NCBI RefSeq assembly: GCF_002858935.1 | Contig: NZ_PJRT01000025.1 | Coordinates: forward strand, 179,545 to 243,544 | Direction: 5' to 3' | Origin: Pantoea endophytica | GTDB taxonomy: Bacteria > Pseudomonadota > Gammaproteobacteria > Enterobacterales > Enterobacteriaceae | Length of the DNA stretch: 64,000 nucleotides | In this document: positions 34,524 through 43,438 of the stretch, one piece after another | Layout: each line of letters begins with the position of its first letter | How positions within the stretch are numbered: position 1 is the stretch's first letter | The notes under the pieces: generated by a model | What the model saw: only the letters and a program-made list of their open reading frames with translations | Told to the model about the DNA's origin: nothing | Database searches by the model: none | Program-made: the position numbers and the translations under genes

Positions 34524-35656
34524 ATCAACCGCCGGTTTATGCCGATTACGCCACCATTTACCCGCCCCGCTGGCGGCGCTGGTGGGTGGCGTTGCCCGTG
34601 CTGCTGTTTATATCTGCGATGACCACCATTCTGCTGTGGCCGGAGGGAAAGCCGACCCGTTCGCCGCTTTTCTGGTTCTGCGCGCTGGTCTTGCCGCTGC
34701 TGTGCTGGTTGCTGGCGGTGACGCTGCGCTGGCTGGTATGGCTGCAATCTAGCGATAACAGCCGCACGCACTATGCAGAAACCTCGCTGGCACTGGATGC
34801 CTGGTGGCGAAAGCGCAGCCAGGCTTTGCCGATTGAAGCCGTTTTATTGGTGACGCCAGCTGGAGACGACGCGTCGGAACATCTGGCGCTGTTGTCGCAA
34901 CCAGTTGACGCTCCACAACCGGGCATCAACGCAGAAGGTTACGCTCAGTTGCTTTGCCCACTGGTGCTTAACAGCGCCCGCAGTCGTCCTGTCATGCTGG
35001 CGGTTTATCTCGCCAATCGCCTGATGGCGCATGTGCGTCAGTTAGGTGATACACGCTCAATAACGCATCTCTGTTGGCTGGGTGATGACCCAAGTCTGCT
35101 CGCCTTTCGCGAAACGCTACTGGCAGCGGGCATGACGTTGCCAGAGGAAACCCTTCGACTCAGTGCAATTGATGGCGCAGATAGCGTTATCGATCTCTTC
35201 GCCACTACTGCTCCGGTTTTGCTGCTGTGTGCCGGAAGCGGCGAAGGATTGGCTGATTGCACCCCGGTTGCCGGGGAAGCCGCCTTTGCCTGGCTCTGCT
35301 CGGCGCAGGGGACTGCGCTGATGCATCGCTCGGAGTGCTGGCAACCGGCGTTGGGTGAAACGGCCACTCTGGCCGTTTCACAGCTTTCCCGTTATGCCGG
35401 ATTAAGTGATATGCCGGATACGGTGATCGCAGCAGATGCCCCCGCCATGGAAGCATTGCTGGAGGGCGGCTGGTCCGCGCTGGATCACGTACTTGCCCCA
35501 TGGCTCGGCCATGCCGGGCAAATCACACCGTTTACTTTACGGTCGCTGGCGCTGCTCTCGGCGTTCAACGGCCAGTCCTGCGGCTGGATCGCCGCAGAAA
35601 TGGAATCTCAATACATTACAGGAGTTTGTATTCCCCGTGGAAACCTCCCGCACTAA
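34520..35656 (+). CDS. Two-TM protein of unknown function, upstream of tssM
   Basis: 378 residues from the ATGA overlapping the PAAR stop. A short cytoplasmic N-terminus with PPRWRRWWVAL leads to TM1 (about 22-41) and TM2 (about 52-74). A soluble domain of about 300 residues follows, with no motif I recognise. Pieces such as LLLCAGSGEGLADC and AAFAWLCSAQGTALMHRS suggest an alpha/beta fold. It sits immediately before tssM and overlaps it by 20 bases, so it is probably made with the membrane complex. Confidence 0.7.
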   Translation: MNQPPVYADYATIYPPRWRRWWVALPVLLFISAMTTILLWPEGKPTRSPLFWFCALVLPLLCWLLAVTLRWLVWLQSSDNSRTHYAETSLALDAWWRKRSQALPIEAVLLVTPAGDDASEHLALLSQPVDAPQPGINAEGYAQLLCPLVLNSARSRPVMLAVYLANRLMAHVRQLGDTRSITHLCWLGDDPSLLAFRETLLAAGMTLPEETLRLSAIDGADSVIDLFATTAPVLLLCAGSGEGLADCTPVAGEAAFAWLCSAQGTALMHRSECWQPALGETATLAVSQLSRYAGLSDMPDTVIAADAPAMEALLEGGWSALDHVLAPWLGHAGQITPFTLRSLALLSAFNGQSCGWIAAEMESQYITGVCIPRGNLPH

Positions 35657-38600
35657 TTCCCGGCACTCGCTGTTCTGGCTGGTTTGTGGCTATTTGCTAG
35701 CCGTAACCCTGCTGGTGCTGACTGGCGCAGAGCTCTATTACTTCGCAGGCAGCAGCGTTGATCTGCCGGAGGCTCTGCCGCGCCAGATTGCTTTCTGGTC
35801 ATTGATGGTCTGGCTGGCGCTGGTGTGGTTCTGTCCACTGTTTATTCTCGCCTGGCGCGGACTGGTACGACTCAACGCGCGTGAAGCAACAGGCGCAACT
35901 GATTCGCAGAAACAGCGCCCTGCAGAATATCAGTGGGTGCATGAGATCATTACCCAGATGCGCTACCAGTATCGGTGGCGCTGGCGCAGCCGGGTACGCA
36001 TTCTACTGGTGGTCGGGGATGAGCATCTGGTTGAACGGAGTATTCCCGGCCTGACAACTCAACACTGGCTTGAGGGGCATCATACCTTGCTGCTCTGGCA
36101 CGGCAGTCCACAGGAAGATCCGCTACCCGCGCAGCTGCGGGCGTTACGCAAAATTCGCCGCCAGCTGGCCGATGCGGTGGTGTGGGTAGTGAACGCAGAA
36201 GCGGAAATGAACCAGGATGTGCTGGATAGCACGGCTCGCCAGATGCAGAAGCGCTACAACCTGTTGGGCCAGGATATCCCGCTGTGGCTGTGGGAGATTC
36301 ACGCCCCCTCTCTGCATAACGCCCCCGCGCAGGGGATCGGATTTACCATTGCGCAAGGTGATAGTGCGGACGATTACCGTCAGTCACTGGATGATCTTCA
36401 GCACCAGTTGGTTGAGCGCGGCATGCAGCAAATTGAGCGTAATCGCCAGCACAGTTTTTTACTGGAACTGGCGCACGTGCTGCGCAGCGGTGGCGCGGAT
36501 CGCCTGACACGAACTTTGTCGCAGCTCTCCACAGGCGCAAGAGCGCTGCCGCTAGCGGGAGTCGTGCTCAGCCAGCCGGAGATTACCGGAAGCGCTTCAT
36601 TGCGAAATGCCTGGCAGCCGGGAGAAGCCTGGCGGGATTTACTGGCGCTACGCTGGCGCAGGCCGCTGACTAACGGTGCCTCATGGCGGAAAACGGTGCT
36701 GACGCTCTGCTCCTGCCTGCTGGTGATGTGGATGGCCTGCCTGGTGTTTTCCTGGATTGCCAATATGCGTCTTATACAGGCAGATCAGCTGCTTGCCGCC
36801 GCTGCAACAGATTCCCGTCAGCCGCTGCAGCAGCAACTTTCAGCCTTGCGCGAGTTGCAGAGAGAGATCGAGCGTCTGCAGCATCGTCAGCAATATGGTG
36901 CGCCCTGGTATATGCGTTTTGGCCTCAGCCAGAATGACGCACTGTTGGATTCGCTGTGGCAGCAATGGCAGCAGGCGGCCATGCCGCTGCTGCGTGATGC
37001 CTCCGTCAAGCGCCTGACTACGCTGATGAGCGGCTGGCGTAACCTGCCGCCCGATAGCCCGCTGCGGGCCGATGAGGCCAAAAGCATGTATGACCTGCTG
37101 AAAGCGTACCTGATGCTGGCGCATCCCGAACAATCCGATCCGGCGTTTTTCAGCGCCACGGTAATGAAGGTCTGGCAACGGCGTGATGGCATTCAGGACG
37201 CCAGCTGGCGCAACAATGGTGGCGCTATGCTGGCCTTTATGATGACGAATCTGCCTACGCACCCAGAGTGGCAGTTACAACCGGATATGCGACTGGTCAG
37301 CAGTATGCGCTCAGCGCTGCTGCGTCAGATTGGTGCCAGCAATGCGGAGACCTCGCGCTATCAGCAACTTATTGAGCAGGTGTCCCGTGATTATGCTGAT
37401 ATGACACTCAATGAGATGGTCAGCGGCACCGACAGCAGCAGGTTGTTCAACACCGATGAAACCGTGCCCGGCGTCTTTACCCGTAAAGCGTGGGAAGAGG
37501 CAGTAGAGCCTGCGATTGAGCAAGCGGCGAAAGTGCGTCGCGATGAAATTGACTGGGTGCTGAGTGATAACAAAACGGCCAGCAATATTGATGTCTCTGC
37601 GGATACGTTGCAAGCGCGGCTGACAGATCGCTATTTCTCCGATTACGCCGGAGCCTGGCTGAAATTTCTCAATAGCCTGCAATGGCAGCGGGCGGAGAGC
37701 CTGTCAGAATCGATTGAACAGTTAACCCTGCTGGCCGACATACGCCAGTCACCTCTGATTGCACTGATGAACACGCTGAATGTGCAGGGCCGGACGGGGC
37801 AAACTGGCGGTAATCTTACCGATTCGCTGGTGAGCTCTGCAAAGAATTTGCTCAGCAGTGACAAAACCCAGGCCATCGCCAGACCACAAGGTGCACGTGG
37901 CCCAATGGATGACGCCTTTGGACCCTTGCTGGCGCTAACCGATACCGGCGCAGCGGCTAAAGATAGCCTCAGCCTGCCAACCTTCCTGACGCGTATCACC
38001 CGTGTTCGGCTGCGGCTGCAGCAGGTCACCAACGCGCCGGATCCACAGGCCATGATGCAGTCGTTAGCATTGACGGTGTTTCAGGGCAAAGCCGTTGATC
38101 TGACTGACACCCGCGATTACGGCAGTCTGATTGCTGCCAGCCTCGGACAGGAGTGGAGCGGGTTTGGTCAGGCGATATTTGTCGAGCCGATGGTGCAGGC
38201 GTGGGAGCAAGTGCTCAGCCCCACCGCTGAAAGCATTAACAGTCAATGGCAGAACGATATTGTAACGCCATGGGATCAATCGTTTGCCGACCGCTATCCG
38301 TTTGCTAAACGACAAAGCGACGTCTCCTTACCGCATTTAGCGCAGTTTATGCGTACCGACACCGGACGTATCGCGCAGTTCGTTAACAGTCGCCTCGCTG
38401 GCCTGCTACGGCTTGAAGGGGATCGCTGGGTGCCGGATGCCATGAACAGCCAGGGACTGACGTTTGATCCTGCTTTTCTGAATGCGCTGAATAAACTGAC
38501 GCACATCGCGAACACCGCATTTGTCCGGGGAGATGTGGAACTGCATTTTCAGATGATGGCAAAACCTTCCCGCGACGTGGTGGAATCAGAGCTGACGGTG

Positions 38601-38972
38601 GATCGCCAGAAGCTGCAATATTTTAACCAGGAAGAGAGTTGGCAAACGCTGAACTGGCCTGACAACCGCTGGCAACCGCAAACCACGCTAACCTGGCGCA
38701 GCACCCATACCGGAACCCGCATTTATGCCGATCACCCTGGAAGCTGGGGCCTGATCCGCCTGCTGGATAAAGCCCGCATCACCAATCTGGGGAACAACAT
38801 CTATCGTGTTGCCTGGCCGACGCCAGACGGGCTGACACTCAACTATCAGATACGTACGGAGCTCGGCAGTGGCCCGCTGGCGCTACTCGAATTGCGCGGC
38901 TTCCGCATGCCTGCGCGGATATTTATTTCCGCTACGCAAAATGAAGATGCGTATCAGGGAGGTGAACAATGA
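35637..38972 (+). CDS. tssM: TssM (IcmF family), T6SS inner-membrane core protein
   Basis: About 1111 residues if it starts at GTG 35637 (12 bases after AGGAG); the frame runs on upstream inside the preceding gene. TM segments are at about 12-30 and 43-67, and a third follows the cytoplasmic domain at about 355-378 (LTLCSCLLVMWMACLVFSWI). The large periplasmic part ends with the family C-terminal domain (TLTWRSTHTGTRI, SWGLIRLLDKA). The position where many TssM proteins carry a Walker A (GxxGxGKT) reads LLVVGDEHLVERSIPG, so no P-loop is visible. Overlaps tssJ by ATGA. Confidence 0.92.
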   Translation: METSRTNSRHSLFWLVCGYLLAVTLLVLTGAELYYFAGSSVDLPEALPRQIAFWSLMVWLALVWFCPLFILAWRGLVRLNAREATGATDSQKQRPAEYQWVHEIITQMRYQYRWRWRSRVRILLVVGDEHLVERSIPGLTTQHWLEGHHTLLLWHGSPQEDPLPAQLRALRKIRRQLADAVVWVVNAEAEMNQDVLDSTARQMQKRYNLLGQDIPLWLWEIHAPSLHNAPAQGIGFTIAQGDSADDYRQSLDDLQHQLVERGMQQIERNRQHSFLLELAHVLRSGGADRLTRTLSQLSTGARALPLAGVVLSQPEITGSASLRNAWQPGEAWRDLLALRWRRPLTNGASWRKTVLTLCSCLLVMWMACLVFSWIANMRLIQADQLLAAAATDSRQPLQQQLSALRELQREIERLQHRQQYGAPWYMRFGLSQNDALLDSLWQQWQQAAMPLLRDASVKRLTTLMSGWRNLPPDSPLRADEAKSMYDLLKAYLMLAHPEQSDPAFFSATVMKVWQRRDGIQDASWRNNGGAMLAFMMTNLPTHPEWQLQPDMRLVSSMRSALLRQIGASNAETSRYQQLIEQVSRDYADMTLNEMVSGTDSSRLFNTDETVPGVFTRKAWEEAVEPAIEQAAKVRRDEIDWVLSDNKTASNIDVSADTLQARLTDRYFSDYAGAWLKFLNSLQWQRAESLSESIEQLTLLADIRQSPLIALMNTLNVQGRTGQTGGNLTDSLVSSAKNLLSSDKTQAIARPQGARGPMDDAFGPLLALTDTGAAAKDSLSLPTFLTRITRVRLRLQQVTNAPDPQAMMQSLALTVFQGKAVDLTDTRDYGSLIAASLGQEWSGFGQAIFVEPMVQAWEQVLSPTAESINSQWQNDIVTPWDQSFADRYPFAKRQSDVSLPHLAQFMRTDTGRIAQFVNSRLAGLLRLEGDRWVPDAMNSQGLTFDPAFLNALNKLTHIANTAFVRGDVELHFQMMAKPSRDVVESELTVDRQKLQYFNQEESWQTLNWPDNRWQPQTTLTWRSTHTGTRIYADHPGSWGLIRLLDKARITNLGNNIYRVAWPTPDGLTLNYQIRTELGSGPLALLELRGFRMPARIFISATQNEDAYQGGEQ

Positions 38973-39490
38973 AAGTTCGCTTCGCTCATGTGTTGCTGAT
39001 TTTGCTGTCGCCAACGTTGCTGAGCAGTTGTGGAGCGTGGCAAAAAACCAAACAGGGAACAGCAAGCATTGCCGATGCCGTGTTTTATCGTCAGGTCAAT
39101 ATCCTGCACCTGACCTTCACTGCGCGTACGGCGATCAATCAGGACGACGCCCAGCAGTCGATGCCTTTACGCCTGAATATTTTACAGCTCAGCACGCGTC
39201 AACGTTTCGATAACGCTGAATACAGCAGCCTGCTGACACAGCCAGATTGGGTGCTGAAAGAGAGCCTGGTGGCGCAGCGGCAGCTTAACATCATGCCGGG
39301 ACAAAGCGTCAGCCTGGATATGCCAATGAAGAAGCAGGCGCAGTTTGTCGCAGTCGTGGGCTTGTTCCGCCAACCGGACCGGGAGCGTGGTACATGGAAA
39401 CGGGTGCTGAGCCGTGAGGAGCTTGATGCGGATTCACCACGCACGATTGAAGTAAGGGATAACACCCTGAATTTGGAATTATTGAAGTAA
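38969..39490 (+). CDS. tssJ: TssJ, T6SS outer-membrane lipoprotein
   Basis: 173 residues. Signal peptide with lipobox LSSC (Cys at about 21), then a transthyretin-like domain: VNILHLTFTARTAIN, SMPLRLNILQLSTRQRF, and the conserved C-terminal QFVAVVGLFRQPDRERGTWKRVL. TssJ anchors TssM at the outer membrane. It follows tssM directly and ends 29 bases before the lipid module. Confidence 0.92.
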   Translation: MKVRFAHVLLILLSPTLLSSCGAWQKTKQGTASIADAVFYRQVNILHLTFTARTAINQDDAQQSMPLRLNILQLSTRQRFDNAEYSSLLTQPDWVLKESLVAQRQLNIMPGQSVSLDMPMKKQAQFVAVVGLFRQPDRERGTWKRVLSREELDADSPRTIEVRDNTLNLELLK

Positions 39491-39519
39491 CTATTCAATT
39501 TAACGGCAGGAGCCACAAA

Positions 39520-40122
39520 GTGACGCTATACGATATAAAACCGAAGTTTCAGCATTTATTAAGACCGCTGGTCGTCAGGTTACATGCGCAGGGTATCACT
39601 GCCAACCAGGTAACCTTGTTTGCCATGCTCACCTCTGTAGTACTGGGCGCTTTGTTGATGCGTTTCCCCGATCCACGCTTTTTTATCACCCTGCCCGTTT
39701 TCCTGTTTTTCCGCATGGCGCTAAACGCCATTGATGGCATGTTAGCCAGGGAATTCCATCAGCAATCCACCCTCGGGGCAATCCTCAACGAGGTGGGTGA
39801 CATTATCTCCGACGCGGCACTCTACCTCGCTTTTGCGTTTGTTACTGGCATCTCTGCCTGGTGGGTTGTGCTGGTGGTGCTGCTTGCCTGGCTGAGCGAA
39901 TTTTGCGGTGTGATGTGCCAGACGCTGAACGGCATCCGAAGCTACCGTGGCCCGTTAGGCAAAAGTGACCGCGCATTTATCTTTGGCGCTCTCGGCCTGG
40001 TGATTGCGCTGTGGCCGCAGTCTATCGGCTACGCTAACGCAGTGTTTGCCATCGCCGTCCTGTTCCTGTGCTTGACCAGCCTGAATCGCTGCCGCAATGC
40101 GATGGAGGCGAAAAATGGCTGA
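39520..40122 (+). CDS. ynbA: YnbA-like CDP-alcohol phosphatidyltransferase
   Basis: 200 residues with about 5 TM helices. The CDP-alcohol phosphotransferase signature is normally DxxDG-x2-AR-x8-G-x3-D-x3-D. Here it reads NAIDGMLAR then GAILNEVGD, so the first and third aspartates are Asn. E. coli YnbA, as remembered, has the same substitutions, so this is a subfamily trait. The family transfers a phosphatidyl group from CDP-diacylglycerol to an alcohol. The changed metal ligands leave activity and substrate open. First gene of a six-gene membrane-lipid set inside the T6SS cluster. Confidence 0.87.
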   Translation: MTLYDIKPKFQHLLRPLVVRLHAQGITANQVTLFAMLTSVVLGALLMRFPDPRFFITLPVFLFFRMALNAIDGMLAREFHQQSTLGAILNEVGDIISDAALYLAFAFVTGISAWWVVLVVLLAWLSEFCGVMCQTLNGIRSYRGPLGKSDRAFIFGALGLVIALWPQSIGYANAVFAIAVLFLCLTSLNRCRNAMEAKNG

Positions 40123-41044
40123 CTCCAGACACCTGCTTTATTACTGCCTGGGCGGTATCTTCGGTGTTCTCATGCTGGCGACGCTGATTATTTTTGTGCT
40201 GAGAAAGTGCCGCCCACAACGCAACTGGCTGGAATTGCAGCAGCGCGTTAATAGCTGGTGGGTGATTATCTGCCTGTTCTCGTTAGCAATGCTGTCGCCG
40301 AAGTGGCTGGCGCTAACCTTTTTCGGCTTCATCAGCTTCCTGTCGTTAAAAGAGTATCTGACGCTAGCACCCACGCGGCGTTCTGACAGTATGCCGCTGC
40401 TGTGGATGTATGCCGCTATCCCGGTGCAATATCTCTGGACCGGCATGGCCTGGTACGGCATGTTCATCATTTTTATCCCGGTTTACATCTTCCTGTTCCT
40501 GCCCGCTCGCATGGTGATTGCCGGTGATACCAAAGGTTTTCTGCACTCTGCATCGGTGATGCACTGGGGCATGATGACCACCGTGTTCGCTCTGAGCCAC
40601 GTTGCCTACCTGATGACTTTACCCGGTGCCGACGCCAGCGCCGGTGCACTGCTGGTGTTCTTCCTCGTTGCGCTGACTGAGCTGAATGATATTGCCCAAT
40701 ATCTGTGGGGAAAATCGCTGGGCAGGATTCGCGTGACGCCCAACGTCAGCCCGAATAAGACGTTGGCCGGTTTGCTGGGTGGCATCTTTACCACCATGTT
40801 GCTGGCCGTGATTCTTGGTCCACTGCTGACACCGATGAGCTTTCTCCACTCGCTGGGTGCTGGGTTGATTATTGGTGCAAGCGGCTTTTGCGGCGATGTT
40901 GTGATGTCGGCGATCAAGCGCGATTTTGGTGTGAAGGATTCCGGCAAATTGCTGCCCGGACACGGTGGCATTTTGGATCGACTCGATTCACTGATCTACA
41001 CCGCGCCGCTGTTCTTCCACTTCTATTACTACTTCTACGTGTAG
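40115..41044 (+). CDS. ynbB: YnbB-like phosphatidate cytidylyltransferase (CdsA family)
   Basis: 309 residues with about 8 TM helices. Near the C-terminus the full CdsA signature is present: SAIKRDFGVKDSGKLLPGHG followed by GILDRLD, with all catalytic Asp, Lys and His residues. It makes CDP-diacylglycerol from phosphatidate and CTP, the substrate expected by the ynbA product. The start MADSRHLL has GGAGG 7 bases upstream and overlaps the ynbA stop by 8 bases. Confidence 0.9.
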   Translation: MADSRHLLYYCLGGIFGVLMLATLIIFVLRKCRPQRNWLELQQRVNSWWVIICLFSLAMLSPKWLALTFFGFISFLSLKEYLTLAPTRRSDSMPLLWMYAAIPVQYLWTGMAWYGMFIIFIPVYIFLFLPARMVIAGDTKGFLHSASVMHWGMMTTVFALSHVAYLMTLPGADASAGALLVFFLVALTELNDIAQYLWGKSLGRIRVTPNVSPNKTLAGLLGGIFTTMLLAVILGPLLTPMSFLHSLGAGLIIGASGFCGDVVMSAIKRDFGVKDSGKLLPGHGGILDRLDSLIYTAPLFFHFYYYFYV

Positions 41045-41053
41045 GAGGCGCAC

Positions 41054-41686
41054 ATGAACCGCATGCTGCGCTGGATCTTTACCCTGTGCATCGCTTATCC
41101 GGTGGTGTGGATCTGGCTGGGTGTCGCCGTGGCCAACCGCAAGAAGCTACCGAAAACAGGCCCGGCGATCATTGTGGCAAACCACAACAGCCATCTTGAT
41201 GTGCTGACGCTGTTCACCTTGTTCCCCCTCTCGACGTTAGTGGACGTACAGCCGGTGGCTGCCGCTGATTATTTCCTGAAAAACAAAGTGGTGGGTTGGT
41301 TTGCGCTCAAGGTGATTGGCATCATCCCGGTGTATCGCGGGGCGCATCAGGCTAATCCATTGCAGGCCTGCGTCGATGCGCTGGCGGAAAAGAAAATTGT
41401 GATTATTTTCCCGGAAGGCACGCGCGGCGAGCCGGGGAAACTGTCAGAAATTAAATCTGGCCTGTGGCATCTCAGCCTGCAGTGCCCGGATGTGCCCATC
41501 ATTCCGGTTTATATGCACGGGCTGGATCGTTCAATGGGTAAAGGTCAGAAAATACCGGTGCCGTTCTTTATCGATATTTATATCGATGATCCGCTGCGTT
41601 ATCAGGACAACAAGGCCGAATTTAAAAGCGCGTTATTAAATCGTTTTGTCGAATTACAACAGCAAGCCATAAGGAAATCATCATGA
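41054..41686 (+). CDS. PlsC-like 1-acylglycerol-3-phosphate acyltransferase
   Basis: 210 residues. An N-terminal membrane helix, then acyltransferase motif I NHNSHLD (HX4D), motif II PVYRG and motif III IFPEGTRGEP. It would acylate lysophosphatidate to phosphatidate, feeding the ynbB product. A purine-rich GTAGGAGG precedes the ATG. The remembered E. coli ynbABCD operon has no such gene, so this is an addition. Overlaps ynbC by ATGA. Confidence 0.9.
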   Translation: MNRMLRWIFTLCIAYPVVWIWLGVAVANRKKLPKTGPAIIVANHNSHLDVLTLFTLFPLSTLVDVQPVAAADYFLKNKVVGWFALKVIGIIPVYRGAHQANPLQACVDALAEKKIVIIFPEGTRGEPGKLSEIKSGLWHLSLQCPDVPIIPVYMHGLDRSMGKGQKIPVPFFIDIYIDDPLRYQDNKAEFKSALLNRFVELQQQAIRKSS

Positions 41687-43437
41687 GCCAGGAAGCACGT
41701 TTATTTCAGGAAGGATCTTTTTCAACCAGCGACGGTGAATCTCTCTATTTTCGCCACTGGCCCGCGCAGGATGCGCAGAGCAAAAAAGTGATTGTGCTAT
41801 TTCATCGCGGGCATGAGCACTCAGGGCGTTTGCAGCATCTTGTCGATGAGTTACTGATGCCGGATGCCCATTTTTACGCCTGGGATGCGCGTGGACACGG
41901 ACATTCGCCGGGAGAACGAGGTTACAGCCCAAGCCTAGCTCGCTCAGTGCAGGACGTCGATGAATTTGTTCGCTTTGTCGCTGAACAAGCCAGGGTGAGC
42001 ATTGAAGATATTGTTGTGATTGCGCAAAGCGTCGGTGCGGTGCTGGTCGCTACCTGGGTGCATGATTACGCACCTAAAATTCGCGGTATGGTGCTGGCCT
42101 CTCCAGCGTTTAAGGTGAAGCTGTATGTGCCTTTCGCACGCACGGGATTGGCTATGCTGCAACGTATTCGCGGTCTGTTTTACGTGAACTCTTACGTCAA
42201 AGGGAAATTTCTCAGCCACGACCCCGAGCGCATTCGCAGCTTTGAGCAGGATAAATTCATCACCCGTCAGATTGCCGTGAATATTCTGCTGGATCTGTAT
42301 AAAACGGCGGAGCGTATTGTTTCTGACTCTGCCGCCATCACCGTGCCAACCCAGCTGCTGATATCCGGCGATGATTTTGTGGTGCACACCAAACCGCAGA
42401 AAAAATTCTATCAGGGGCTGCGTAGCGCCATCAAAGAGCAGCATATTCTGCCCGGTTTTTATCACGATACGCTGGGAGAGAAGGATCGCCAGCTTGCCTT
42501 CGATAAAATGAAGCCGTTTATCGAACAGCTTTACCACGCTGCGCCTTACACCTTCGATTACAGCCATGAAGATCAGTGGAGTCCGGGCGCTGATGCGTAC
42601 CGTGAGTTGCAGGCGCCACCCAAGCGCTGCTCACTACAAGGCGTGTCCTACGCTTCATTAAGTTTTGGCATGAAAACCATTGGTCGGCTGTCAAAAGGCA
42701 TGCGCCTGGGATATGAAACCGGCTTTGACTCTGGCAGTACACTGGATTATGTCTACCGCAACACGCCCGAAGGCGCCGGCATTATTGGCCGTATCATCGA
42801 CAGGCAGTACCTCAACAGCATTGGCTGGCGCGGCATTCGCATGCGCAAAGAAAATATCCAACAGGTGATTACGCAGGCCGTAGCAAAACTGCAAGAGCAC
42901 AATTTGCCGGTTCGCGTAGTCGACATAGCCGCCGGACATGGCCGCTACGTTCTTGATGCACTAGAGAAACAGCCGGGAATTGAAAGCATCTTGTTGCGAG
43001 ATTACAGCGATCTGAATGTGGAAAAAGGCCAGGCGATGATTGAAGCGCGTCAATTAGGCCATCTCGCGCAGTTCAAAAAAGGCAATGCCTTTGATTATGA
43101 CTCGCTCGCCACACTCGCGCCTGCGCCGACGCTGGGGATTGTCTCCGGCCTGTATGAACTGTTCCCGAGCAACCAATTAATCAAAACTTCGTTGGCCGGT
43201 TTGGCAGCAGCCATTCCGCCGGGCGGCGTGCTGGTTTATACCGGGCAACCGTGGCATCCGCAGTTGAAAACCATCGCATGGACCTTAACCAGCCATCAGA
43301 ACGGTATTCCCTGGTTGATGCGCGTACGCAGCCAGAAAGAGATGGATACGCTGGTCGAAGAAGCTGGATTTGAGAAATGCCACCAGCTGATCGATGAGTT
43401 TGGCATCTTTACCGTGTCGCTGGCGGTAAGAAAATAG
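41683..43437 (+). CDS. ynbC: YnbC-like bifunctional alpha/beta hydrolase and SAM-dependent methyltransferase
   Basis: 584 residues, as in E. coli YnbC (about 585). The N-terminal ~300 residues are a monoglyceride-lipase-like hydrolase: WDARGHGHSPGERG, nucleophile AQSVGAVL with Ser at about 114, and GFYHDTLGE near its His. The C-terminal ~280 residues are a class I methyltransferase with motif I VVDIAAGHGRY (about 412-422) and a later GLYELFP segment. Plausible jobs are removing an acyl chain and methylating a head group. This is inference; the substrate is unknown. Confidence 0.87.
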   Translation: MSQEARLFQEGSFSTSDGESLYFRHWPAQDAQSKKVIVLFHRGHEHSGRLQHLVDELLMPDAHFYAWDARGHGHSPGERGYSPSLARSVQDVDEFVRFVAEQARVSIEDIVVIAQSVGAVLVATWVHDYAPKIRGMVLASPAFKVKLYVPFARTGLAMLQRIRGLFYVNSYVKGKFLSHDPERIRSFEQDKFITRQIAVNILLDLYKTAERIVSDSAAITVPTQLLISGDDFVVHTKPQKKFYQGLRSAIKEQHILPGFYHDTLGEKDRQLAFDKMKPFIEQLYHAAPYTFDYSHEDQWSPGADAYRELQAPPKRCSLQGVSYASLSFGMKTIGRLSKGMRLGYETGFDSGSTLDYVYRNTPEGAGIIGRIIDRQYLNSIGWRGIRMRKENIQQVITQAVAKLQEHNLPVRVVDIAAGHGRYVLDALEKQPGIESILLRDYSDLNVEKGQAMIEARQLGHLAQFKKGNAFDYDSLATLAPAPTLGIVSGLYELFPSNQLIKTSLAGLAAAIPPGGVLVYTGQPWHPQLKTIAWTLTSHQNGIPWLMRVRSQKEMDTLVEEAGFEKCHQLIDEFGIFTVSLAVRK

Positions 43438-43438
43438 C

